NCBI RefSeq assembly: GCF_010015445.1
Contig: NC_053134.1
Span: 11,875,580 to 11,939,579, forward strand
DNA from: Perca fluviatilis
Lineage: Eukaryota; Chordata; Actinopteri; Perciformes; Percidae
Direction: 5' to 3'
Length of the DNA stretch: 64,000 nucleotides
Shown here: positions 25,491-40,500 of the stretch, one piece after another
How the letters are laid out: each line of letters begins with the position of its first letter
Numbering within the stretch: position 1 is the first letter of the stretch
Notes under the pieces: generated by a model
What the model saw: the letters and a program-made list of their open reading frames with translations, nothing else
The model's database searches: none
Told to the model about the DNA's origin: nothing
Position numbers and translations under genes: made by a program

Positions 25491-28400
25491 ACGACTGCTA
25501 GACCTTTGCACAGGTGCAAAACAACACGTCCTTTACATCTTTACATAATTTATTAAAGCTGCTAAATCATATTGGAGCATCTACGCAGCAGGAAAAAGGA
25601 TGCAACTCTCTTGCAGATGATGAAGAAGACAATATATAATTATATAATCATGAGTACAAAGGAAAATGGCTTATTTTCCACTTCTAAATCATTTTTTCAT
25701 TTGTTTTCCTCCTGAATATTTTTGAATCTGCCACCCTCAATGGCCAGAGGATGAATACCAGTTCTTAACTGTGCGACTAAAGATCTTTGGCTTTTAGAGA
25801 AGCAAGATGTAAAACATGATTCAGGGCCTAACTTTTGTTTAATATGAAATATTGGAATTTAAAATGAATTGCCTTGCATTGGCTGCACAGTATGAGTTTG
25901 TACTGACTGACAAACAGGTGAGTCAGTGGGGTTGAACAGGTGATAATTGTTGAATCGCCCACCCCACATAGTCTCAACCTAAAATTGTGAAATAGAAAGA
26001 AATATTGACAAGAAATCTACTGACAAATTTCAATCCTTCTTAAAATGCAGTGTATGTCGGGATTATATTGTATCATCAGTCGTCCCCGTTCTTTTGTCTG
26101 CCCATAAACAAAGACCGTAGAGACAGAGCCTTGGAAATGAAACCACAACCAGTCTGTTGCATTACGGTCTGAAAGATTTCATCACCCTCAGCGCTTGTCA
26201 GAATCCCATTTCCCTTTGTATTTATCACACAGGAGAGCTGGGATATCATCAGTTGCCTCCACCTCTCTTCCCAGACACAATAGCCCTGGCCAGCATCCCT
26301 GTGCCAGCCCGTCAGCTCCTGGTGCCAAACCTCCAGCGCCCCACCGCCACCTCCAGCACATCTGGCTCGTTTATCACTCTGGCAATGCCCTCCTCTTTTT
26401 GCCCCGGTCACAGTTATCTTGGCGGGGAGCTCGTTATGTGCCGGGGCCAGCCACGGGGGCAGTCGTTTCCTCGATTATGAGCCAGACGTCTCGGGACGCA
26501 TGGGAAAACGAAAGGGAGAGGGATACCGAGAGAGATTAAGCAAAGGGAGAGGGAAACTATGTCCTCACTTCCTTTCCTTTATCTGTTCTTGGTCTTTCTC
26601 ACCTACTGGATGACTTAGCGTCTGTATCACATGCTTAGCAATTCAATCAAAAATGTTCAATTTCTTTCACAATAAAGCAAAAGATTGAAAAATCTTCCAC
26701 ATCACATTATCTCACCGCTGGCTCTCAGCAGCCACAAACAATAAAGAAATGCAAATCAGCTGCAGCTAGCGGAGGGGACAGATGCACCTCGGCCAGCACT
26801 CCATTTCTCATCCTATTAACTCCCTAATCAGACTGAGATGAGATTGGAAATGAGAAGAGGTAGGGCGGAGGGAGAGTTAGAAAGTGATTGATGGAGACAA
26901 AGAAAGGTGCGGTGTTAGCACAGCAGCCTATTGAGAAGGCTCAATGAGTCGCACATGCTAGCATCATAAGAACATCATTGTGTCTTTGTTCTTTCCACTC
27001 TTAGTTTGTCAATGGCTAAAACAAACAGGTTGATGAAAGAGTCTCAAAGCTTTAGACGACGTCCAGGGATATAGTTTGCTTTAAAAGCTCTAAATCAAAA
27101 GGTGTGACATTTAATACAGTTCCTCCAGTAAAAAGGCTGGATTATATGTGAGGACTTTATCTCACTCTCCCTAATTCTCCATACTTCACGCCTTTGTATT
27201 TTCTTACTGAAACTTCAGTGTGTTCACCTGGAGTCAAATGAAGGATGACAGATATAGCATTTTATGTGAGTCACATGGACAATAGAAGTAACCAGCTGAT
27301 GTGGTGCCAAATTTCCTTGTAGCAGAAGCATTCGACTATGAGACTATGCCCTGCATGTTCTGCTGCATGCTCTTTATTTAGCTTGCGTTCATGGGTATAA
27401 AATGTCAAAAGTACGACATCTTTAGATTTTCATCTGGCAAGATAATTTTCTTATTTTTTATCCCAAACTTATCTTACACAAAAAAAAGCAGTTTCAGCAA
27501 ACCATCCTAACAGCACAAACCTGTTTTGAATAGCTCGATTCAACTTATTATAGTCCATGAATGGGATTCATTCATGTGGCTGCCTATAGATAGTTGTTTC
27601 TAAATGTTAATTGTTGTAACCAACATACTAGGATGTGCAAAGCTATTTTCCTTCCAACCTTTTTCTCAGTCACCATACAGCTTCAGATGCATTACCAGTA
27701 CCCTCTGGGCTGTAGTGGGGCCAACACTGGTTTACATGTAAAACGGGAAAACCAAGACATAGCCATCCGATTTGTGATCTAGCCCACGGTGACGCATATG
27801 TGGCATCTTAAATTCCCAATGCGGATTTTATCCGGACACAAGACATTTGAAGTAACAAGTGTAAACGGGGCCTTAAATCACTTTTACATGCCAATTAAGA
27901 ACTCATCTGTTTGTGCAAGTGGTTCTTGAATGAGGCCCATTGTATTTTCGTACTTGGAACGCGTGTTTAAGCTGTTCATAATGATCTTCAGTAGCACAAA
28001 TTAATCGATGAATGTCTGTCAGGTAACTACAGCAAAGCCAACAAAACTAAATCAGGTGCATGACATTACATCAAGCTTATTCCCTTTCACACTGATGTCC
28101 CCATATTACTCAAACAGGAAGCTCTTTTAGTGTCAAGTTAACACCGCCGGCACCCCCTGCTTTTATCAGCTGTCTTGGCAAACAGCACGCGAGGCTTCAA
28201 CCTGTGACCCGTCTCATTACAGGTCTCTGTGCCAGCAGCAGCAAGGCTTTCATGGAGAGAACTATGGGGTAATTAGGTCACTTTATCAAAGTCAGCCCTC
28301 TCAATGCCAGCCAATGTTGCTGTCTGATGACTTGGGTGACTTGCGCCAAGTCAGCAGAATCTCGAACACATTAGAGAGCAGCATGCATGCCTCATTGTAC

Positions 28401-31400
28401 CTTTCATCACAATTTAGCATGTCACTGGTAATGCATCAAATGTGAGCGCTGCTGGATGTGTGTTGGGCAAACACAGTGTGTCCAGAACTTTGAAGGCCTT
28501 TCCATGCACACGTCACTGAGAAAGAATTGCTCCACAGTAGGATGATGTAGCTTCCACCTCAACAAGATTTCTTTCCAAAATGATATTTAGATAATCTTTT
28601 CAAGAATACTTGGCAACTTAAACGTTACGGTTGGCATGATGCTTGTTTAGTTTTTCTCTATTTTGGCGATACAATAAATCTATGGTTATTATAATAACCA
28701 ACATTTTCTTAAATAGATTTTGGAGGATAACAAGATAACTTTTGCATTAAATTTTGCATTAAATTTCTCAAACAAGTAGTAGAAAACCCATGCACAGTCA
28801 GCCCAGTATGCTGGAACGAGTTATGAGCCATTTCAATTGGACATGACTTTAACTAGAAAAGTCCGAAAGATTGATCCCCTGCTGTCCTGCGTCAGTCCAC
28901 AGGCGCTTTAAACAGTGCGCGTATGCAAGTCAGCCGTATCCCGCTGTTTTTTTCAGATATGTTTTAAACACTGTGCACGCTACAGTGTCAACAGGCAGAC
29001 CACACACTTCTGGGATTAATAAAACCAGAGCTATTAATGAATGGCACCATTAAAAAAATGAAGGCTCGGGAGTTTAATACTGCATGTTTATGTGTGGAAA
29101 GAGAGAGACGGAGGGAACAAGAGAAGGGTTAATTTGAGAAAAAAAGTGGATGATAAACTGAAAGAGAAGAAAAAAAAAAGTACAGAGAAATTGACGTTGA
29201 ATTTCCAAATGAGAATCCAAAGTGGAGGCGATATGTGGAAGGTTTCAAGGGCTTGGAGCGCCCGGGATGTTGCGTTTGACAGTTGGCTGGGGATTATGCC
29301 AGCCGTCCTACATGGATCCAAACAGATCGCATGAAGGCCAATCAATCATAGCTAGAACATGTTCCCAGGAATTTAAGTTAGACAGCAGTAAAGCGGAAAA
29401 CAGGGAAATTAGAAGAAAACTTAAAGTAAATACAGAAAGTAACCCCCTGGATTAGCTATTGTGGCTAACTGCGTTTGGATTTCAGTCCGGGGTAACTTTC
29501 CATATGATTATTATTTTTTTTTTTTTGCTGGACTTTGTATTAGCATCAGCCACAGTTCAAATGGCCATTGACCTGGAAAAAGGCATGTATACATAAATGC
29601 TTGAATTTGACTTCACCCTCCTGTTGTCCTCGGGTTGAATTTGACCCGGTTTGAAAACGTTTTTTAATATCAGATATATGGGTTTATTTCAAATAAATTG
29701 CACAAAAATTACACACATGGTTCCATAGAAACCTTCTCCGAGTATAATTAAAGATCAGTTTACTACTTTCGTTTAATTTTGGGTGTTTTGTAGCATTTTG
29801 AGAGAAAAAAATGAAATTGTTTCAAAACAGTATCCTGACTAAACTTTGACATATACCAGTCTGGGATTCTCTCAACATATGTTCCTCTGATTTGAACTAT
29901 TAGTCAAAATAATTTCATAATTTCAGCTTTTATTTAACTCCAAAATAGATATCATTTCATATAAATGAGATTTATTGGTCATGAATTACACAATTAAGTG
30001 TAAAACTAAGGCCGGCTACACACTGAATGCGTGGCGTGGCGCTGCTGTTGCTAACCTTGTCTGTATACATTTATGTTTCCCATTGATTACTGCACTCAAG
30101 CAGTAGTATACTTCATGTTAAACATAAATATGTACTGATTTGATTACAGCAAAGACAACGTTGGCAGTATTGACGGCAAAATAGGCTACAGAATATTTCG
30201 TTCTGTATTGACAGGTGCAATATTTGAAAAAAAAACGTTTGTAATAAAAATTTGGTAATGCAACACCATACACATATATACATGGTACAAATGTAATATA
30301 TGTATCATGACATAACATGAAAATACAAACAATAGAAAATAAAACAATGAAATAAAACAAATAAAAAGGCAGCCAAAAAAGGAACCCGCGCAGCATCCTC
30401 ATACCCATTACATACACACTGTTACCCACAAATATAAACACATATGTGTGCCTGCCCATCCGTAATCAATATTTGAAAATTGATAATTATTATTATTTTT
30501 CTAAATTGCATTTCTATCTTCATTTATGTCAAAACCTATAGACTTTCAAACATCAAAATGTCATTTATTAAATGTATTCGTGTCAAAATGACATATAAAC
30601 ATCTTTTCCTATTTCATTTTGAATGGAAACGCTTCCAACACGCTTGCGTGTCGCGTGAAAAAATAGGCGTCGGTTCTGTTTCTAGCATGCACTCGTTTTT
30701 GGCCCGGCTTCGAGCCGCGCCTGAGATGTGCGTGTCACGCAGGCAGTGTGCAAGCTCTAACCTGTTAACATGGGAGCCGAAATAAAAACGGACACGCCAC
30801 GCAGCTGACACACTCACGCCACGCATCCAGTATGTAGCCAGCCTGATAGGTCGGTGTTAGTGGTGAATCTGGTGGTAAAGAAGAAACAAAAACCTTGAAG
30901 AAATCAACAGAAACTTCAAAAAAGCATGAAGAATGTTGAAAAAAAAAAAAAAAAAAAGAGTCTAGAAAAGGGTACATTTTCGATCGATTTATCAGGACAG
31001 GACAACACAAGCGTTCATTTAAGTTTTCTGGTTGAAGCCAAGAAATCAGCCTGATCATTTTAGGTTGCTGTAAAAGGCAATTAGATGTTTTTCATTGAGT
31101 TTATATAAACAAAGTTTTCTCTTTTTCTTTTTACTTACAAGGAAATGTAGAAGCAGAAGAGGCCTTTCTTGTTGTTTTAGTCGGGCTTGTCAAACGCAGG
31201 TGTGACTCATAACCTTAATTAGGTCTGAGCTGGTGTTGAGCTTACTGGAACACGCGAGTGTGGCAGGGCCATCGTTAATGTGATCAGTTGCACCTGTGCT
31301 TCTCCTGCCAGGAAACAGTGTGCACCATATTATGCTACGTTTACACGTGGCCGGCTATTTTCATACAAAAATTCCATTCAATTTTATTTTTTCATTCAAC

Positions 31401-31488
31401 ATTTCAACATTTATTTCAAAAATAACATTGTACACAGCTCTCAGTTTTCAGAAATGTGTTCATTTACACGTACCTGTGTATGTGTGTG

Positions 31489-31548
<60 letters not shown>

Positions 31549-34500
31549 GTCAATGCCGTCAAGAGCATGCCAAACCTGTAGGTGGCAGTGTAACGAGAAG
31601 CTCAAGCCCACGTTAGCCAATCAGAATCCCGAAAATAGCAACAACAGCAGCGAATCACTTCCTTGGCTTCCTAAACCTCTGTTTGTCTCAGTTTACATGC
31701 AAACGTGCAAACTAAGTTTTCCAAAATTTCCACTCTGGCCGGAGTTTTTAGAAAGAATCGTTTTCAGAGGCAAATTCTCCGTTTGCGTGTAAACGAAGGG
31801 CACAAACGAAGGGAAATGTCTCAGTTTTTCAAAATAACCATGTACGTGTAAACAGGGTATATGAGATGTCCAAGAAATGTCTACAATTTAGGTAGTTTTC
31901 AAATTTAATTCCCAGAGCAGATTCATAGATACCTGTAGGTGCCCATTGTATGATCCATCTTAGGCATTAATCCACTGTACTTACTTAAAATGTATGTACA
32001 AGTAGAGAATCAAAATAGTTGTAAATTACCACAAAAGCACAAAATCAGCTCATTTTAAGGGCTGTATTAGTCAGTATGTCCCCTGCCAATATTCCTGTGA
32101 CCTTAGAAAGACAATGTAAGCTGGAATTGTTGGAAAAATCTATAAATCAACAGGAGATAGAATAGAGCTTAAATGACTTTTTAGAGCAATTAAAGGGTGT
32201 AGTTGATTAGGGAATAATTCAGTTGTTAGAGGGAGGAGGTTGGTTTATTGGAGATCTATTTTCAACTGACAACAGAAGACTCTACTGAGAGAAGGAAAGT
32301 CATACCAGACTTTAGCAATGCAGAAAATAAAACCAGCCTTCCTTTTACTTCTTCCCTGCTATTCATCAACCTGTTGCTTCTAAAATCACACACATGCTTG
32401 TGTTAAGTTGGCTAGAAAACTATAGTTATTTGCTGCTGAGTGTGTGAATGTGGTCATCCATCATTTAAAAGCAGATCCAGCCTCCGCTCTAGCATGCTTG
32501 CTTGCAGTTTGAGTTGTGTGATTGATCGGGAAGTCAATTATGGAACGATTTAGAAATAGACCAGGCGGGGACGGGTAAAATGAAGCTCACTCGCCTTAAT
32601 ACCACAAATGACTCTCTTGCTGGAATTGGCTTATCTTCTTATACCAAGCAGAATTGGATTTCTCAGACAGTTTCCTCCCTTGACAAGCAATATGCACTCA
32701 TCCATCAATAAGCACACCCCCCTTTTTGTGTAAAAGGCACTCTCTCTTATCCTTTGTGTACCACCTTTCAGCATCCAAATCAATATCCAATTTTTTTCCA
32801 GTCTCATTTCCTCACTGCTTCTCCAAATGTTGTACTCCATGAACTGGCCCTTTTCCACCTTACTATTGACAAGTGGCTCTCTGTACCAAGCTGTACCTAC
32901 ACTTCCTCCCTCAGCCAACCTCTTGAGAGAACATGCTTTTCCATTTGAGATGTGGAGAAATCAACTGGAGCCACTATAGGTCACGCGAGTCAATGCTAAA
33001 CCTCTTATTCTAATCCTAACATGGGTTTGTTATGGATAACTTGTGTTTTCCATCATGGTTCTTAAAAAAAGGCGCAAGCTTATACTCATTCATGCTCATT
33101 GTAAGAGAGGGAATATTTCTCTCAAAAGTTTATTAATGAGACAAATGAAAGCTTGTTCTTTGTGCTCTGCGTAGCTCGTATCTGTGTATTGTGCAATTAA
33201 TTTAAAGCAGATTATACAGTGAGTCTAAATTATTGCTGTAGTAAACTCACTTAAGAGATCAAAAGAAAAGTAGGGCTACACTGGATCAACACTTTGCGTT
33301 ATAGAAGCCAATACTGTATGATAAATACTTGACTACTAATATGTTGACGTCTCCTGTCCTGGGCTATAATACCACACAGTATAAACAGCATTTACATTAT
33401 GAAGGCATGCATTTGTGTGCTTACACACACACACAGCTCAAATTCCCCCTGGCCAGGTTCAAATAGAGTTCATATTAAGTATTACTGGTGCTCAGAAAGA
33501 ATAAATGGGCTCAGAAATTAGGAAGTGAGCAGCATCATTGTGCTCATCACACATGATGTCGTTTTTTAGTCCATTAGGTAAACTCTGTTAGTAACATGAA
33601 TAACAAGCACTTTTTGCTCAGGACCGCGCCAGGCTGTCTCTGTCAATAAGCCTGTATGACATTTTAGTTTAAACGGTATTTATTGAAAGAAATGAAATCA
33701 GATGTACTTAATCTTGACCAAAACACACCACTTAATCAGATTTAAGCAGTACTTGATTTCAGAAAGCATATCAGAATGTTGTTTTGAAGAAATCTGACGG
33801 AACAGACAGAAGATGTATCGCTGTCTTACGGCGCACAACCTTGTCATGTCTTTGCAACTGTAACTCAAACTATAGACTTCCAGACATCTATATAGTCCAA
33901 TGTGAAGCAACTGAAATTAATTATACAGTAGTACAATAGTTTTGACCCCGGGGAGTCTGGCTTTGAATCTAATTTGCACCAAAGACTGACTTTCCTAGAG
34001 AGTCACCAACCAAATGTCCTCTATGTCTCCTTCCAAATATGTATCAATACAGCCATTAGGAGTTTAACACGATTTTATGTTTATAAAGGGACCATTCAGT
34101 AGAGGCCGCTGCAGTGACAACCGGTTGGCATGTGATAGTTAGTTTAAAGGTGTTGCGTGACAGAGGACCTAATGGTGATCATGCTGCAGAATTAATGCTC
34201 TTATGAGATGTAAACAGCATCTACATACCAACACAATGAGTCCTAAGCTGATTACCAGTCACACTCTGAAATCCTGACAGGCAATGAGGAGAGACTTAGA
34301 GAGAAAGCCTCTCATGCTTCAAATTTACTTCAAAGTTGACCTGAACTAGGTCAGAACTGAGTGGAGTGTGGTTTACGAACATATGGAAAAATAGTAGAAG
34401 AAAATCTTCATTTCACGTGGTAATTTTTGTCTTTTTTGTTTGGTTTTTACCCTGTTATCCTTTATAAAATGTTCTTAAAATTTTAGAAATTATTGGCAAA

Positions 34501-37500
34501 TGTGAAATTCAAAATACATAATGTGTCTTTCCCCAGTTTGAATGACATATTCCATCAAAAAAAGATTATATCTTGATGTAATGTCACATTGTTGCTGACT
34601 GAAAGTGACATCCAGTACAGCGCACAGCTGTCCAAATCCCAATGAAATGTTTTTCACCAGTTTGAATATGTCAAATTTCACTATTTTCATGTAAATAGAG
34701 CTGTGTTGATTCTGGCTATGGTGCATTTTAATTTTAAGAAGTATGCTAGCAGTACAGAGAACTGTATAATTGTACGTGAGTGCGGTTTATGCCCCAGGCA
34801 GCTATCAAAAACATTCCAGAGATTGCTTTGCACAGTTTCTTTTTCTATATGGGATGGTGGGATAATATATTTCAGAGCTTTTTATTTTCTTTTTTTCAAA
34901 GGTGGCTTTATAAATCAAACCCTAACAGCTCACACTGAAATACTGGAACATCCTTCTTAATAACTTGTTGTCTACAGAGACCACCAATACATTTATAGGA
35001 CCACTGTTGCTCTGATCCAGACCCATAACTTGGTATTAAAATAGCCTTCTGAAATGAAAACAAATTCAGGTGCTCTGGAACAAAATATTGTGGCTTTGAC
35101 TAAGCTCTTCTGGACTGAAATGTTGATTTAGGTGTTTTCCTTTAGCGTGACTTTTTCTCTCTCTCTCCTCTTTCAGAAAAAGAACATCAGTGTTTTGCTG
35201 AGTCTCGCCGTGCTGGCTTCCTGGGGAGTGATTCTGCTGTCAGCTCGCCTCTACTGGATGGGCAATAAGCCTCCGAACTTCTCCAACTCTGACAACCCTG
35301 CAGCTGACTCGCCACATTTTCTCACTCGAACACTAACGTTCCTCCATTTGCCGGTCGCCAACGCCTGGCTGCTGCTCTGCCCAGACAAACTCAGTTTTGA
35401 TTGGTCCATGGACGCTGTGCCCTTGGTCAGGTCCTTGGCTGACTGGAGGAACCTTCACACTGTTGCCTTTTATGGAGGATTTATCCTCCTGGGTTTGTTT
35501 GGCCTTCGTGGCCCCGCCTCCAAAGCCAAGGAAACCAATGGAAAAGCCTATGTCACTAATGGGAAATCAATCACCAATGGGAATGGTTACCATGCCCCTG
35601 ACACAAACCATAACACAGACCAGGGGCCGCCAAAGACCACCCTAAACGGGTCAGCTGGACTCCACCACTGCCCTCCACGGACGCCCCTGCCCCCTACAGA
35701 ACACCTAGTACTATTTTCGTTAGGCATCCTCTCATTGCCTTTCATCCCAGCCACAAACCTATTCTTTTATGTAGGTTTTGTCATTGCAGAGAGGGTACTA
35801 TACATCCCCAGTATAGGCTTTTGTTTACTGGTTGCTGCTGGTGCAAGAACCTTGTACGTCAGACAGAGGACTAGAGGCTGCAAGGCCTTACTGTTGTGTC
35901 TCTGTACAGGACTAGTGCTGCTGAATGGACTCAGAACTGTTCAAAGAAACAGTGACTGGAGCAATGAGGAGAATCTCTACAAGTCTGGGATTAGTGTGAA
36001 TCCTGCTAAAGGTAAGAGAAGGGCGGCGTTTATCCTGAGGGATGGGCATCAAACTTCAATACTTTTTAAGTACAGACAGAAACCTCTGCGTAGGAGTATC
36101 TAAAACTGTCAAGCACCAAAAGCTGATTTAAAGAAAGGCAGTGTAACCTTTGAATGAAGAAATAACGCATTATTCGTCTTACAAATGAAAAGTTGGATTT
36201 ATAATCATAAGCAATAAACACACACATTTAAATGCAGTGACATCTCTGCTTTGGGGACTGCAACGCAGTTAAGTCAGCAGAGAAATCCACAATATGACTT
36301 TCTGCTCCTCCATGCAAATCTGGATTTGTAAATACACACAGAAGTCATTCAATCAATCAATCAATCAACGTAAGCAATACTATTTACAAATTGTAACAAA
36401 GGCGTTTGTGATAATTTGTCATTGAATTACCTGATTTATTCAACCTTATTTTATTTTGGCAAATTGACAGCAATAGCACTATCTTTAAATGAATACCAAC
36501 ATTGAGTTTTTCCACTCTGAAAGTGCAACTTTTGACTGACACATGTCTCCCATAGCCTGGGGAAACTTGGGGAACGTACTGAAGAACCAGGGCAAGATGG
36601 CGGAAGCGGAGAAAGCATACAGAAACGCTCTGCATCACCGAGGGAACATGGCTGACATGCTGTATAACCTGTGAGTGTTAAAGACGACCGCTCCCACTCC
36701 TGTTTGCAAAGTCTTGACACGAACGAGTTGCGATTCCTCCCATCAATCACTTGATGTTGCAGTGGCAGAACAAGAAAGGCGGAAAGGGAGAAGGGGAACA
36801 GGCATACAGAGAGAGTGACAGACATGAAGAACCTAAAAAAAATAAAAAATAGATCTAATACATGAGGATAGAAGCAAGTGAGCCAAGGGTGATGCAAGAG
36901 TGTAACAAAGAGGAAATAACTTTGTCCCTGGTGGCTCTTTGTACTTTCTGCTACTGATTTGATTAGTCTTGGTTTGCAGGCCTGTGGGAGGACACAAAGC
37001 CGCTTCCAATCCTGCAACATAAGAGTGTCAAAGGTGCCAAAACCTCAAAGCAGAGCCATGTCTCCTGCTCTCATGCTGACACTGATTTTCTCCCTACTTC
37101 TCTGTTCCCTCTCAAGTTACGAGTGTCAGGAAGCTGGCAAAGCAACATAGGGAGAAGGGAAAACAGAATGATGGTGTGCATTCTTTGAAACTGAGGTGCT
37201 ATTTGAATATGATGGATGGTTGGGTGTATTGGGAGTAATGCATTGGTATATTGGGTAAGGGATACAGAAGCTCCTACAGTTTGTTGTTTTATTTCCCAGC
37301 GTTCACCCAAAGTCCCCTCGTCACTTTGACGCGCTGTCATTTTAGATAAACCTCCACAGATTCAAAATAACAAGACAAATTTCAGTCATGCAGTTTATGG
37401 TGTTGTAAAATATCTCACGCTTTTGTCTTGTTTTCTGTCTATTAGTGGCTTGCTGCTGCAGGAGAACGAGAATTTTTCTGAGGCACTGCATTATTACAAA

Positions 37501-40500
37501 CTGGCCATTGGGAGTCGGCCAACACTGGCATGTAAGTAAACTTAAAAAAGAGAATCTCATTTCGCAGCGGTGGTCATGATCAGGGGAAGAGTTGTCAGCG
37601 ATTAGATGTTCTCGCACATTACTCGATTTTGGTATTTGGTGTTTATTTATTAATCAGATGTGAGTTAAATGTCCCTTATTGGACACCATTATGATCCAAT
37701 TTGAATGCTGAACTAGATGTTCTTATGCCACGTGCTGATTTGGAGGGCCATATTCAGGTTATTTTAGCTTGACGGGGAAATTATGAGATTCAATCTCACA
37801 CTTGAGTGCTTGCATGTGAGATGAGGGTTCGTCTTTTACTGTACCAAGGACAATTTCATGAGAGAGAACAGGGCAGGCTCCAGACTGCTTTTCCAAGTTG
37901 ATAAGTTATCTTTAATTCTTCCCCAGCTTCATCTCCTTTTAGCCCAATTTATTTCTTTTTCTTACTTACTTTTCTTATGGTAATATAATCTGCCTTTGAC
38001 CTCTGTCCTGTCTCCTTTTTGTTATATTACTGCACGTCCATCTTCCCCAACTATCTTTGTATATAGTCCACATCTTCTCCACTCTTAAATACAGAAGGTT
38101 TTCACTGTCTTGATTATATAATAAGCAAAGAATATGCATTTTTGAGTTTGACAGCTTTAGAAAATGACTTTAGTCGTTTGGATTCTAATGTTCAATGAAT
38201 GCACAATGAATGTGTGAGGGACAGCAGGATCTTATCCTGTGTTTTGGAATTTTTATTTAATTAACATCTTCTCCTCTTCACAGCGGCTTACTTGAACACA
38301 GGAATCATCCTGATGAACCAGGGCAACCTAGAGGAGGCCAAGCGCACCTTTCTGACTTGTGCCGACATTCCAGATGAGAACTTGAAGGACCCCCACGCCC
38401 ACAAGAGCTCTGTCACCAGCTGCCTGTACAACCTGGGAAAACTGCTCCATGAACAGGGCCAGCAGGAGGTTCGGACTACAAGTTTCACCATTTAGAATTT
38501 AACAGGAAACTGTTTAGATCGCAAAGCCTGTTTTCACAAAGAGTCCCTAGTCAATTACAAGGCCTGTATTATACTGATGCAAAACAAAAACTAAGTGAAC
38601 CTTTGTCCTCCACTTCAGGAGGCCCTGTCTGTTTATAAGGAAGCGGTACAGAAAATGCCCAGACAGTTTGCACCACACAGCCTTTTCAACATGATGGGTA
38701 AGTTTCACCCTGAATCTTTGTTTGAAATGCAGAAATTGAAATTGCAGGAAAACACATTTAACTACTTTGGTGACACCTGCTTTAAAATGTTTATTAGTAT
38801 TCTAATGAGGTAACATAACCATTTGATTATGAAAAACAACGTCATGCAACGTGAGTAAAACAATGTAGACCTGGGACAAGTTTGGCTGAAGTTCCAGTGA
38901 TGAATTTTACATGTTAGTTTCCATTTAAGATGTTTGTTTTCCATTTTATCTGAGCTTTGAATTATATCAACTTATTGCACAAAAAAAAAAACTTGGACCA
39001 CCTGTTTGATTCCAACACTGTGCAAACTTTGTGTTCTCTTGCAGAGGATTGAAGCTAATCCGTGCAATAAATCACATCGCTCTCTCTGTTATTGTAACAC
39101 TAATAACATTATTGGAAGCTCATTGTGACAGCATAGCTGAGATTGCAGGGAGATGTCTGCAAATATTTCTTGGCTATATGAGAATGGGAAGTGTGTTTTG
39201 TCAGATGGAGGGAGGGGCCGATGGAGTGTTTGCATTAGTGCGATGTCCAGGGGACTGATGTCATTTTACCCCAGGGGCCAACAGCATGTCCTCAGATCAA
39301 ACCAAATCTCACAGAGGTTTAAACAAAACAATTGTTCTCTGAGGGAAAACTGTGTTTACTTCCCAACACTGGGGTATTTATTCAGCATGTGAGGAATGCT
39401 GACCCTATGGATAAGAGGCAGAGTTCAGTTCATCTGTCCGGCACCTGTTAGAAAAAAAAGATAGGGAGCGATTCTTTGAGAAGCATTGCAGAATGTGGCT
39501 TAAACAGGTGGTTCACAGGAAACTAGTGTGTCAATAATAAAAGTAAAAAAGGATAAAACAGCCGTATTTGTTTTTTTTGTTGAAAAATAATGTAGTACCG
39601 TAGACCCTATAAACCACTATTATATTTTGGAAGAATGAAATCATGTATTTTTGCTGCAAATATTTCATTTTTGCATTTATTGATATTATTATTTTATAAA
39701 CTCGTATGACATCCGAAAAGAATCATGTTCTGTATGAGGATTCCTGCTTCATGCAACACCTTGCAGGCCTTGAAAAGTTTTCCGTAGTTGGAAATTGATT
39801 TTAATCATTATCATCCTAAATAACTAATCTTGATCTGTGTTGTGTTTCAGGAGAGGCCTACATGAGGCTGAACAGGCTGGAGGAAGCAGGCCACTGGTAC
39901 AGAGAGTCCCTCAGGGCCAAGCCTGACCATATCCCTGCCCACCTCACTTATGGCAAACACCTATCCATCATTGTAAGTCCCATTACTGACACACACAGAA
40001 AGAATCATAAGGCAGGCCAAAGCATTATCTTAGAAACAATTGCAGTGGTTAACAACCTGGCAGAGTGTAATTAAACATGGGCCTGAAGTGGCAGCGTGGA
40101 GTGATGAATAATGCATATTGAGTGACTTATGGGAGCAAGCAACCCTTCCTATCGATTCCTCCGCAGAGCCTGGAGAACTGTGATGATTGTTATGAGGCGT
40201 GAGCTTCTGATTCTGAAAGGTGCATGCTTAACAAACTACTCTACCCTGATCAGAAATCAGCTTGAGGACTTGTGATGCATTCATGGATATCGTGTTTGAC
40301 CTTGAGCGCAACTACTTGGATGAAAAAAGGATCACACAGTGTGAAAGAAGAACTGATTGAAGCGATAAATATCTTGTCGGTGGCCTTGGATCGACCCTGA
40401 TCCAGAACTGATGCCAAATAGCCTTAATAAACCAGCCAAATAGTGGCTTTAATTCACGTCTGACGTCTGAGGGTCACAGACGTGGGGAGTTTGTCTGCTG

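Noticed and set aside
26157..26539. Overlapping open frames in a GC-richer patch of intron 2
   Set aside because: Two frames are open together, none matches a family, and no acceptor/donor pair fits TMTC2 between exons 2 and 3. Conserved non-coding DNA is possible but not demonstrable here.
36451..37020. 189-codon minus-strand open frame over TMTC2 exon 4
   Set aside because: It is antisense to a proven exon and shows no family motif.
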